Below are positions 50,016-62,032 of a stretch of DNA of 64,000 bases, piece by piece. The notes below the pieces were generated by a model. It was given only the letters and a program-made list of their open reading frames with translations. It was not told the DNA's origin and ran no database searches. The stretch is from Diatrype stigma (Eukaryota > Ascomycota > Sordariomycetes > Xylariales > Diatrypaceae), in the NCBI GenBank assembly GCA_022225965.2, contig JAKJXP020000133.1, positions 41,672 to 105,671 on the forward strand. The letters are read 5' to 3'. Made by a program: the position numbers and the translations under genes. The stretch's first letter is position 1; each line of letters begins with the position of its first letter.

Positions 50016-51657
50016 GTTCAGCGCACAATTCCCGACTCGGTAGGCCTTGCCTAGGAAGTACCTGGAGTTATGTGTTATGTGGACAGCGAACTGGGGATTA
50101 TCAAGTACTAACTTCGTAAGAGATCGACATATCGCGCAATGGTCCATGCTATGATACAGTACTCCTTTTCATCGAAAACGGCGCAAGAAGGTACTAATGG
50201 TGTATCGGAAGTGCATAGGCATTCCGCTACATATGGCTTCGTACGGTATGTAAGTATGGATCTAGCTGGCGGCGACTTCGTTGGTCGCAAATGGGGATAG
50301 GCTTTTTTAGCTTCTGCATGGCATCTTACGTATAAGTCCGTACAGAGGCACCCAAGACAAAACATATGGCCCAAGGGCAGCGTATCATACGATTCTCGTA
50401 CTGTAACATGTGTAGTAGTCTAGTCTAGCTGTCTAGCCGTCTACTTCTAACTTATAGGTCATGGATCAATGACAGCAATGCGCGATAGTTATATAAATTG
50501 TGCAAAGATAAAAGATAAAAGATTGCTTAGAATCTGCTTTACATGACCGGAAATAAATAAAAAAAACTTGTCAGATATAATGCCGTGTGTTCAACTTCAT
50601 TAGGCGGATCGTGTATACCTATACCATGCATTCTACAGTGAGAAGAAGTATGTACGTAAGCTGAACATCGACGTCATGTGGCATCACTGCTGCGACGAGT
50701 GGGAAAAGTCGGGGGAGCGAACAACCCACATTGCTCCGTGGTAGTACTGGCTCTGGTGGCTTTTCATAGGTTCACTCGGTGATATCATGGAGAGATGGTG
50801 GGTCGGGCTAGTTATCGACTTATATCGGGATTAATGGATGGCGTAGCTTATGTGATAGGTACTGTAGCGAGCGAAGCAGGCATCGTATGTACATAGTTCA
50901 ATAGTTCAGGCATCCAACATCGTAGATTTAATAGTATTGTAGATGCTATGAAGACGACCATTTGCTATTAGTATACGAGTTTACCTATGAGTTTACAGGC
51001 TGACATGTATGTTAGACTTTAATGACACCCTTCCTTTTAAAGTTCAGCGAATGCCGGCAGCACCTTGCCCTGCCGTGCGTTAGGCTCGCAAGGCGGCACG
51101 CCGGCGGCGGCAGCGGCAGGCAGGCTGGTGGTCATTTCCCAGGAACAAAATTTTTCTAGGCCCCAAAGGGTCATCCGCACCGCTAGTTAACATTAGATTA
51201 GTGATACAATCTTCACATACCAATCACACTCTTACCAACCCTTGCTATAGGTGGTCTCGGTCGACTAGGTAGGCAGCAGTTGTTAAAGAGCGTCAATAAA
51301 GAGCGTCTAAGAACTCGGTGCTCAGGTTGAAGCGGCGATTCATGGGTGTTGGTCGCTGGCTGTCGGGTGCTGGGAGCCGGAAGCTGGTTGGCTCTAAGAA
51401 GTGTTTGAGCCTAGTTACTGTATGTACTACGAAGTATGTACGTAAATATTTAGGAACTGTTGCAAGCGTTCAAGCCCGCAACCACACGACGATCGTGGAC
51501 CTGCCCGCCCATCGAATTCGAGTTTCAAGAGCAACTTGTCCATATACGGCAGTGATCATCGGGTAAAGTCGGAGATTTGCGGGGAGTTTATGTGCATAGT
51601 ACGGGGGATTTGCTACACTACCTGACCTACAGGATCATAGCTGAGGCAAGTGCACGT

Positions 51658-51725
51658 GGGGAGATGGGGAGATGGGGAGATGGGGAGATGGGGAGATGGG
51701 GAGATGGGGAGATGGGGAGATGGGG
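51658..51725. repeat. 8-bp minisatellite (GGGGAGAT)n
   Basis: About eight and a half perfect copies of GGGGAGAT. It creates artificial repeat-rich open frames on both strands that should not be annotated as genes. Confidence 0.95.
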
Positions 51726-53203
51726 ATTTTGGGGATGAAGATGGAGATGGAGTTACAATACGGGGGAGGGGAAGGGAACGCATACTTACACAAACCAACA
51801 AAATCCAACATTTCTCTTCCTTTCCTACCAACCACTTCTACCACTGCTACGTACATACAAGCCTCCAAGCCAACTGACTTCGTACGCTGCGACGTTATCT
51901 ACGTTGCAACGTAGACCCCGTTGCAACGTGCGGGACGGAGACGTGATGGATATAGGGCCAGAGCCCAGAGGGTCCAGATTCAGACGGCCCAGCAGGACGG
52001 TTGAGGACATCCACCAGAGTGCGTAGTACTGCGTAGCAGTGGGAAAGGCCGGAACCACGAAGAACCCGCGCAATCAGCGCAATCAGCACAATCAGAACCG
52101 AAGGCAAAAAGAGGGTCTGCAAGTCATCTGATCGATTGGTGAATTGGCAGATGGTGGGTAACAGCGGATGCAGTGCAGTCAGTACCTAGCAGAAGCTGGC
52201 GCAGGTTCCAATGCCAATCTCGATAGGTTGGCTGCTGGCAACCTGTTCATTCAGATGTTGCAACCACGATCCCATGCTACCTGATCGTGATGACTATGCC
52301 TCCTGGCAGTGTCGAATGTCGTGAACAATCAGCCCCAGCTTTCGAGGTTCTGACCATAGCAGGCCCAAGAAACATGGCCCAAGAAACAGGCCCAAGAAAT
52401 AGGCCCCAGAAACACACCACCTGCGGCTTGGGTGTACGTTGCCCGTCGGATGCGGCTCAGGCACTAGACTGACTGGAATAGTCGATAGTTCGCATCCGGT
52501 GCAAAGGGCAAAGAACAAGCATCGCCAAGCGTGTTACTTTGCCGTCATCACCCGCGCCAAAAAGAAATCCCCGCGCCAAAAAAACCTTTGCAGGGCATCG
52601 AATCCTTCAAGCCCGCTAAAAGCTAGCTAGGTATGTACATATATGTAGCAGCGGTATGTAGGTATCTAGTGATGTAGGTACCCAACTAGCCGTTAGACCA
52701 GGTAACTAGCCCATCCTTCCCGTGGAATCTTCCCCGTGGAGGCTTGGCGGGGAGGTTAGCGGGGAGGTTAGCGGGGTGCTCTTACTGTACACCTGCACCT
52801 ACACCTACAGTGACTGACCTATCAGGCCTACATCCTACACGTACCTATGTACGAAGTGTACGAAGCATGTCCGAAGCATGTACGTGTAATCCATATGAAT
52901 ATCTGCGCATATACCAAGGTCGCCTAACCAGGACTATGAGAATCTCGGCCTTTGCGCCTGACGCGCAGAGCCTGAGGTGCAGAGCCTGAGGTGCAGATGC
53001 AGGTGACGCGCTTATGAACTACATGGCCTACATAGGTACGACACTCGCCTCGGCATGATAAGGGAGGCGAGTGAACCTTAGTCTAGTTCTCTCGCTTGTT
53101 GGCAACCCGTTCACGGCTCATCTGCGAAGACGCCTGGGACACCCGCTTCTTTTTCTTCTGTGGCGTCGAACGTTCTGCCGTCGAATCCGGGGAATATATG
53201 AAT

Positions 53204-53300
53204 TTGTGTGTGGGTGTGTGTGGGTGTGTGTGGGTGTGGGTGGGTGGGTGGATGGATGGCTGGGTTGATGCGTGTGTGTGTCTGTCTGTCTCTTCTGTCT
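53204..53300. repeat. GT-rich complex microsatellite
   Basis: A TGTGTGGG-type run passes into GGGT, GGAT and finally TGTC/TCTG units. Confidence 0.85.
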
Positions 53301-53462
53301 GTGTCATATTCTAGCTTGTAGACTAAGCCATAGCAGCATGCGTGGTTATGTATGAACCACACACATTCACCAAAGCCTCAGGAGAAAGCGAATCTTATGC
53401 TCCAAGACATCATGCACCATCTCTTGGCACTACGAAGTACCCATTCGCTACTTGCATGAAAG

Positions 53463-53497
53463 TAGGTGCGTAGGTGCGTAGGTGCGTAGGTGCGTAG
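53463..53497. repeat. 8-bp tandem repeat (TAGGTGCG)n
   Basis: Four perfect copies of TAGGTGCG followed by a partial unit. Confidence 0.85.
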
Positions 53498-56400
53498 GAG
53501 GCGCTGGAAGGTCGTTGGAAATTAGAAGTCCCGGTTAGCCAGGTCCGGCCTTTGCCGTTGCGGTGACCGAGCCGTGGATATAATTAGGTAATTGCCAAAC
53601 TCCTTACTGACTTGTGCTGGCTCTTCATTTCATAGACTGGGAGTTGCCGACTCGAGCTGATACTCTCTACGTACTTCACAGCTGCCTCGCAGCTCTATAC
53701 CGACACAGGTAGGAATGTCTCCGAAGTACGTGGCTATATGGAGTTTAGGGGGTTCGCTTCGGGTGGCGATGGGATTGCTGAATTGTTGCCTGTCGTCGTG
53801 CGGCTCTCGACCCGATCGAACATTCTGATTGTGTTACATAATCGCATGTTGACATACCAAAATGGTCTCGCAGCTGGACGATCGCCATCCAGCATCCTGG
53901 CTAGTATCACAGAAGGATGCAGTAGCATGACATTCTTGCACGTTCGATCATATATCTAGGAGTGCATCTCCAGAAACTGTTGGAGTAGCCATGGGCCCCT
54001 TGTTGGATCATATACGTATATACGCGCCTGCTAACCTCTTTATACGTGTATATATGTATGATCTACGAACCTTATTTCCAAGCACATGCAAAGGGAACAG
54101 AGAGTACTAATTATAGAATATACTCCAAGGCGCTAGTTCATTATACTTATTCCTGCGTATGTATAAACGCGCTTGTTTAGTGGTGATCATGCACGATTTG
54201 CAGGTGAAAGGATTCAGGAACACAGCAGTAAAACACAAGCAAACACGCGGAGTGGGGTTTGGCTTGACCTGATGGTCGCATGATATGATGTATAGTCAAG
54301 TCCCAGAAAAGAACTTTCGAGACGCTTTAATCAAACTAAAGTGGATGGTAGACGCTTCATTCTACTTGCACTGTCTACCAGACTTGATACATTATGGTCT
54401 ATGCCTCTAACCTCGTTCAAGTCCACGCCTGCCCATCACATCAAAATATCTATGCTCTTCACTGATGACACACTAGCATCAAGTTCAAGATCCTGGATAA
54501 TTCGGTTCACCAACGCCATGGTAGACTCATTTACATCCTGCTCCATCTAGCGGGCATGGCTTCTTCGGCCATCAGCACGGTATCATACCAAGTCAAATTT
54601 ACAATGGTTATTGACAAGGTCTGCCTGGGTGTAAGAAACTAATCAGCAGCAGTCTAGACCGACCCTGCTTCGGGAACCCGAACCCACGTGGATATAGCCG
54701 ACGGTGTTCCCATTGTGCAACTATTGTTACCGCTGTCGGTTATCTTGGTAAAGCGGAATGTACGCCTGGAGCAGTCTTTAGTCCCGCAATCTCACAATAT
54801 ACCTATGTTGAAAAATCCAGAAGAATCTGTAACATACCGTGCGACTCGATCGTTTGCTTCGAAATGCAAAATGGCGGAGAGGGGAGACCAAGTATAATTG
54901 GCGACACAGTGCTTTCATGCTAGCTCCAAATTGAACACTATCACATATGACTTTACTGTGCATCTGGGAGAGACAGCGGAAACAACAGCATACACGGGCG
55001 TCGAACACCCCGTGACTTCCGAATAGGCCGTTGCGTCTTACTATCTGATAAGGGGTGGACGGCTATCCTCTAATTTGATGTGCTCAATGTCGTACACGGG
55101 ATTGACTTAGCGAAACAACCGTAGAAATTTATGCTACGGTGTTAGTCCAAGGGCTGGGTGTAAGGGCGAACAGCCCTAGTCTATGTGTCGAATGACCATA
55201 GGAGCGCTGTCATCTACGAATGATACAAACTCAAATCAACTTGCATTTGTTGGCGTACAATGTACCGATACTACCGAAGTCTTGACGTTCATGTTACCTT
55301 AATACTCTCTTGGAGTTCGTTTCCCCCGTTCGTTCCCCTTTATATACACCGTTTTCAACAACGGTCAAACTGTATCCAAAATTGACCTTTCTAGAGTCGG
55401 TGTGTTCTATGTCACAGTGGTTGAATCGATGTATTTACTTAAAAAGCAGCGGGGAGACACCGCCTCAAGGTCTCAGTAAGCTTTGATGTATCTTTCGAGA
55501 GATAGGATATCCACCATTGCTCTCTTTTACCATTTAAATAATGGTATTGTGATGGTGAACATTGTTACTGCGGCAAATTAGGGGTGAATTGTGACACTCA
55601 GGCTCCTCAAATACACACCCTTGATAGAGTACGACGATGCTAGGAGTACCATTGCTAGGACAACGACCTGCTGAAGTAATGAATAATAAATTGCCCAACG
55701 TCTCTAAGCGGTTGTACGCCAGAATCAGCATGGTAGTATCCGTAGCCGAAACAACGTGAATCAATACAACGAAGTCTCATAAGTCACACTGGATGATTAC
55801 GTAGATTGTGCGACACGATAGCCGAGATCCGGTACGAAGATTTCCTCTGCCTCGACAATTACAAGGTCAGCCAGAAATTCCAGACAAAAGTATCAACAAC
55901 GGTGACCTGAGGCATTCCACGATGCACCGGATCTTCTAACCAGGATACGAATATTCACTTGAGATACGTGGAGACGGAACGCCTCTTGTAGTGTCCTGGT
56001 TGGTAGTGGATATACATAAGCTCATGTCCATGCAGAGCAATTGATAACGCAGTAAGAGTTACAACGGATCTGCTATCGTAAACTTGAATGAACATGATGT
56101 CGATGTTCTGTATAGCTCACATTCAAAGAATGTAAGTATCAAATTAGGTGGTCAGTGTTCAACTCTGCCGTTAGATCCAAATGCCTCTTCCTGGCCCCTA
56201 AATAATCTTCGATGTCATGAGCTTCATCGCCCCGAGTGATAGGGCAGCTGCTAGGTAGGGGGTAGGTAGGAAAGAATTGAAAGAGCTCTCTCCCATAAGA
56301 AAGTCATAGGGGACTGGGTTCTTATATAACCATGTAAGCCTCCATGTAAAGATCTATACGCCCATTGCGCAATCCACGAATATTCTATGCTAGCTTGAAT

Positions 56401-56813
56401 TCTGATAGTCACCTGATACTTCTAATGAGACTGGGGTTTGATGCTTCGTAATGCAGATTCTTCGACTCAAAAATCACGTGTTTCGAAATCATGTTCTACA
56501 ATAAAAGATTTGTAGATTCTAATAATGACATATCTCACTTGATGGCTCTCTGGACAACTCGTGCCCTAAGCTACTCAATAAGTAATAACCAAGTCATACT
56601 GGTGCTATTGGTGGTATTATTCATGTGCACTTGGCGTATTGAACCAGGAAGGACCAATAGAGAGCTATTGCTTTGAAATGAGAGTGTCGTTTCATGATCA
56701 TACATTGATCGTTGTGCCCATTCCCTAGTGATATAGAAACACGAGTGCTCTGCGATCCCTCGAGACTCCAATAGCCGAATCACACCCGTTGCACACACGA
56801 CTAGCCCGAGACT

Positions 56814-57696
56814 TTAGCATGTGTTCAGCATGGAAGTCAGCGCGGTTTTCTCAGCACTAGTGATAGTCAGGTCGTAATAGGACTTCACTGCCACGTAGCT
56901 CTTGGCGTAAGTGCAGTAGAAGCTGCTTAAAGGCGGTTTCCAAGTGTCGGGGCTCTTGTCTCCCTTGCTGCTGTTAACGTTGTCGGTCACAGCCCACAGT
57001 TGCGGACGAGTCAGATCGTTGGCAAACGCTTGACGCTGGGCCGTTGTCCATTTCGACGCGCCAGACTATGGGGACGGCTCAAAGTCAGTATTTGCAGGAA
57101 GACATGCAAGCTGAGCAAACACTTGCGGCAGATCCACGTCGACTTACGATCCAGGCATTTTTCAACGGAACCATATGGTCGATGTCGACATCTGACGGGG
57201 CAGTCCACGTATCGCCATCGTATGGGCTCTTCCAGGAGCCCGCGGTTGGGTAGCAATCTGAGCCAACGGTGACTCCGGTTCCATCGCGCTTCAAAACGGA
57301 CTCTCGTGTGCTGCAACCACCAGACTCGATCCAATGCGGGAATAAATCCCTATCGTATGTTCCATCGTCCACTTGCGTCGCCACAGTCAACGCGGCTAGA
57401 CTGGATTTAGCACTGGAGTCTGAGGGGATTCCGGTCTGATAAGCGCGAAAACGTGTTAGAAGCGAGTTAGAAGAGAGTCCAGAGCTAAGGCGAATATCTC
57501 TACGAATGGAAGAAGCCTCATATGGCAAGTACGGTCCGTTGTTCACAAACGAAAGTTAAGGAAACAATCGAGACAGGGCACAAACGGGACTGGGAGCTGG
57601 CATAGGAGCCGCTACTGGGTCTGGCTTCGGCACAGGCGTGGCTGCGACCAGGAGGCAGGCGGACAGGAGTCCCCCGAAGAAAGCGGTGGACTTCAT
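56814..57696 (-). CDS. Secreted HNH nuclease-like protein (DUF1524 type)
   Basis: Three exons, complement(56814..57065, 57148..57435, 57586..57696), 216 residues. Both introns are in phase 0; the first donor (GTTTGT) is weaker than usual. Residues 1-19 form a signal peptide, followed by a short Pro-rich stretch and GIPSDSSAKSSLAAL. The core motif DIDHMVPLKNAW (D121-W132) and the later DNVNSSKGDKSP (161-172) form the His-Asn/Lys set of this HNH branch. The ending LTSMLNTC is typical of the family, and Cys are spaced for disulfides. Homologues are widespread secreted fungal proteins thought to degrade nucleic acid. Activity here is inferred from motifs. The gene is isolated, within gene-poor DNA. 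Confidence 0.9.
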
Positions 57697-60600
57697 TGTG
57701 AGTCGGTATAAGAGTATCCCTGAACCAAATTAGAGGCCAAATCCCCAAGAGAGGTGATATAAGGCGCAGTGATAGTAATCGAATCATGAAAGACTTGCGA
57801 ACATGCGAAAGGGGGGGTGGTGGTCTTTTATGGCATGAAGGCAGGCCCTATTAGCGACGTGCCTTATCCGACGTGCCTTGTCCGAAACCACCCCCTTTTC
57901 CACGTTGTCTGCGACCCGGCTACCAGTGGTCATTGGAGGATTATATCTTGAATTGAATGTTCCTGCTCTAATGGTGATGACCCCGAATCTCGACATAGCG
58001 GTGGTGTTATCCATTTCGGGCAGGCGCATAGCGTTCTCGTCTATAACCGGGGTGCTATATAATATAATTAGGCCTAGCCGCCGGGGCATCCTCGCAGTGA
58101 GTCTATCAGTGTGGCGCTCCGCGCAAAAAGCCTAATTGGCTTGAACATCCGAACATCAACAAAGCTTGCACTACTATTACACGTCGTGAAAGAGGGGCCT
58201 GCCATGTGGCTGGGAATCCGCGGCATTATGGTTGTAGGTAAGGATACGACGAAGTCAGTACCGTCTTGCTGGCTCTGCCCACCCCCTCTTCCAGGTCCAA
58301 ACCGGCTTTAGACGTTATACTGACGAGATAGCCGAGGAAATCGACAGAGGTCTTGGATTTTTAGCCATGTCTCATATCTATTAAATCTTCTAACGACTGC
58401 AACGAGGCGTTTGACAGAGCTCGTGCCTAGGTACTTGCGCTTGCTAAGGAAGCCAAGCCATCAATCCTATCCCTATTGGATGAGGTCTGAATGGAAACCC
58501 TGAAGGGACCTTTTGTGGGGATCCGGCAGTGCCAATCAGGGGTTCGGAAGGCCGACGATGCAATGTGTAACGGGCTGTTATTTACGACCTAGCGATAAGG
58601 TTGCGCACTGAATATCCCGCCTACTGATAGTGCTATCACACGCGAGCTGCCCAATCTAGCGATCCCCGCCGATCTAGATATGTAGATATCTTGGCGTGAG
58701 AAACGGACCAATGCCGACGACAATCTATACACATGCTCTTTTCATCTGTTCCGACACAACCGGGAATTGGTATCGAAGCAGCAGCACGAATAGTTCGACG
58801 ATGCAAGCTCTACGTGATAGTTTCGACATCTGATTATACATTTGATGAACTTCTTGTTAAAGAAGCAGAGAGCACGTGCCTCAGAAGACGTATGTATAAG
58901 ACACATGGTCTCGGTACTGGTTCTTAGGCGTAGGCGTGGGGTATGTGTCTCGAATGTCCGATCAATGGATCCTTATCTCCATTTTCATAATAAATTATCT
59001 TGATTGCAGTAACCCGCGAAAGTGTTCTCCGTGATCAGGTTGACACTTCGCGATCCGGATTCGCATTGAAATGGCGTGTCTACATCGCCATTTGTATCGA
59101 CGACACTATTCAACTCGTATTAATATACCTTCAGAGGCAGTTGGCCAATGCTATAATTGGCAAAGGGGGGCTAATGTCAACATTTGAAACATTCATATCG
59201 TGTTCCTCGTGTAAGGACTCACAGATATGTACCATATATAAATAAAGGCATAACGTGTTCTAGTCGATGAACTCATTGCGAAGCGTGTTAGGGATGACAG
59301 TGGAGCACAGACCTTGACCAACGCTGCAACGTAAGTCGATATATCTATACAGGCATAGTGCCGCTTCACAAGGTAAAATTGAGTCGGTGACTAGCTTGTC
59401 CTTACGGGGGTTGTGTCTTATTACTCTACTTCATGGAGAGAGGTTGGGGCAGACAGTCTAACAGGGTAGCTCCATGGTTGCACGGATTGCATCTGTTGCA
59501 GAACTGTATCTTGAACCACTCCATTCAGCCTTTGCTATCATATTGTGAGATCCAGCTCTTAGCTTCTCGCTCGACGACCCACGCCCATGCCGTTGAGGAT
59601 GGGTAATGTGTACGCTTGGTCAACGGGTATGTCAAACGACACACATTCTTGTCGAAAGCTGCGCCATTGAGACACGGATCAACCTGCGTTTTGCTTATAC
59701 TGATACGTATGTTCCCGTTGGTCAAGATAACAGAAAGACAAGTGCAAGAACACTACATAGTCGGTATTGTGCGCATGGGCATGAGCCTGCAATTCACGAG
59801 AATGCCGTACCAGCCTAAGTCTCAGGCGACGTCGTAAGTATGATCCGTATAGTGAGCACAAGAGGGTAAAGGGGGTTGCCATAAGCAGCAGTACTGACCA
59901 TTCAACCAGGTAGAGATTGAGAAGTTCATATGACTTGTAGCGGAAGCGAAATCCAGGCTTAACATAGGCTATTTATTACCTCGATACAACCGCGCAAAAG
60001 AGTTCATCAGCTTGGTAGTCCACTAGGTAAATAATGAGATTACCCGTCCCGTTCAAGGGAATTCGGCATTGGTTGTTATCGCGATCCCGATTGCAATCGA
60101 CAAGCGAGCTGAAGCATTACGACTGGCCGACACTTCGAGATGCTGCAATGCGCATGAGGTATGCCGACTTGCGCATATGCTGACGTGTGGTCATTGGTAG
60201 GCTGGCTGGCCGGCATGAAAGTCTAGGTGCGGGTGTTAAGGACCTCAGTGCGCACTGAAACGGTCTAAGAGCACCCAGCCGAGCAGTAGACCGTCACCAT
60301 TAGTCACCTCGGGTCAGATCGAGACATCAACGATCTGTATCATGCTATGGACGGATGTTTTGAATCAAACTGTTACCAATGGTCAGTATTTCAATGGTGG
60401 TGGCGACGAAAATGAAATGCTGGACGCAAAATCGGTCGCAAAAACCTGTCGCGATGCAGGTTGCCAAGAATCACTTAAGGGGTGACGCAACGATCGCCCA
60501 CCATGGCTCAATGGGGGGCCGCGATTTAACGGCGAGCAGAATAGGGGCTCCACTCACAACAGCCACAACCCCAGCCGGCCGACGTCAACTCTTACACCAC

Positions 60601-60922
60601 CTCAAGACAACAGCCGCAAAAAACAAGTTCGCTTTCTAGGACATCCGTGACATCCTGCGGCTGAGTGACGTTGCCCTAGTTCTCGTCCGGTCTATGTAGT
60701 CATCGACTAATCAACCGTTAGCCATGGCCCCCCAACGAGTACCTACCATAGTGGTGTACTGCGGGAAGTCAAGAGAGATATATTTAGCTTGTGGTCGCTA
60801 GTTTCTTGTAGACTCTAATGCTAGTTTAACTCTCTCTTATCAAGGCAACTGGTTGTACATTATATAGCAATTCGAATATATCTATCGAGCAACATCTAAC
60901 CACCTAAACATCTTCACACAAC
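57697..60922. other. 3.2-kb gene-poor region
   Basis: No intact gene recognised. Two stretches (about 58690-58930 and 59000-59250, plus) read as short protein-like frames separated by stops, and a small minus-strand frame at 59525-59725 has two Cys. None matches a family known to me. They may be decayed genes. Confidence 0.4.
60860..60866 (+). promoter_or_regulatory. TATA-like box upstream of the Gln-rich protein gene
   Basis: TTATATA, about 57 bp before the ATG at 60923. The position is close but plausible for a fungal core promoter. Confidence 0.3.
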
Positions 60923-61371
60923 ATGTCATCGAGCGGATCGGAAGACGAGACCAAGGGCGGTCGCGTGCCCTACGCCGAGAGTGCCTCCGAACAATCCGTC
61001 TCGCCATCGCGAAGCCGTCGCCGCCGTGGTCGTGGTCGGAAGGGTCAGGCACAGCAGCAGATGCAACCAACTCCGGACCAGCAGCTCCAGCAGCAGCAGA
61101 TGCAGATGCAGATGCAGCAACAGCAGCAACAACTTCAGCAACAGCAGGGCGGCGGCGACGACGGTGGGAAGAGCGATACCTTGAAATTGAGATTGGATCT
61201 GAACCTAGAGGTCGAGGTGACCCTGAAGGCTCGCATCCATGGTGATTTGACGCTATGCTTGCTGTAAGCCCCCCTTCGTCCCCCTCGATGCCGTACACAG
61301 ATCGTATAAGTACATCACCAAAACTCAGACAGTTCGGGTTTGCTAACGTGGACTTTTTCAGCGACACTTGA
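60923..61371 (+). CDS. Small Gln-rich conserved fungal protein
   Basis: Two exons, 60923..61263 and 61362..61371, 116 residues. The unspliced frame would end at 61267 with 114 residues. The intron is favoured because its end has a GCTAAC branch site and a TTTTTCAG acceptor. The protein has an acidic/Ser-rich start, an Arg-rich patch (residues 30-40), a Gln/Met-rich run (about 42-75) and a C-terminal block DTLKLRLDLNLEVEV / TLKARIHGDLTL. From memory, that block is conserved among ascomycetes. The Gln run is coded by CAG/CAA repeats. No enzymatic motif is seen and the function is unknown. Confidence 0.75.
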
Positions 61372-62032
61372 TGGATTCGTCGTTGGTGTCATTTCCTAGT
61401 TATACCAGGACCATTTCTTCAAAGGTGTACGATACATAAGATGTTGGAAATCCCGATATCGACGAGTTTGACGAATTCGACGTCACGATTCTTTTAATGA
61501 TGGAGCCCAATCATTACCTACCTAATATTTCCTATTCACCAATACTCATACAAATGGCGACAGCTAGGTCAGGTTTCCGGAATGGTTTGTGGGATATGAA
61601 GTACATAGACAAAATATAAAAACAGTATCACATATCTTGCTGTTTTGGCATTCACGATACTTGGTGGGCTCTGGCCACATCAATGTTATCTTCTGCATCA
61701 GTGTGTGAGGGTAAGCTAAGCTAAGCTAAGCTGAACCTCCGTTACATATCATGTTGTGAACAGTTACTGCAGGGTGACGGGATCCCATAACGACAAACTA
61801 GCTACAGGACAGCAGGAAGTGACTTGTAAAATGGTGTCCCGAATCTCGTGAATTGCGATGACTTAGGGTGTCAAAAATACCCCTGAACCCCCGAATCTAT
61901 TAAGATGGGCCCTAGTTACCCCTTAGTACATAGGTACACCCTAGATGCCGATGATGTAAATCACGATAGATATATACGATGTTGGGAAAGATCATGTCAA
62001 AAGTGATGTTGCCCTAATACTATCCTAGGCAT
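61372..62032. other. Intergenic, no gene seen
   Basis: Holds a short TAAGC repeat (61711-61733) and nothing else recognisable. It separates two convergent units. Confidence 0.5.
61711..61733. repeat. TAAGC pentanucleotide repeat
   Basis: Four tandem TAAGC units (GTAAGCTAAGC...). Confidence 0.85.

Larger units (their letters stand above)
47677..56813. other. 9-kb gene desert
   Basis: No intact gene was found. It is rich in TACCTAGGTA-type palindromes (48955, 49235, 49876, 51262, 52625) and in micro- and minisatellites. Open frames in it are short, mostly satellite-driven or without domain signal. A minus-strand stretch at about 54341-54546 reads as about 70 protein-like codons with one TGA and may be a gene relic. 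From about 54000 to 56800 the sequence is more AT-rich and may contain further decayed material. Confidence 0.5.

Noticed and set aside
51635..51914. Overlapping repeat-rich frames with GRWGDGEM or SPSPHLPI units
   Set aside because: They are artefacts of the GGGGAGAT minisatellite, open in several frames on both strands.
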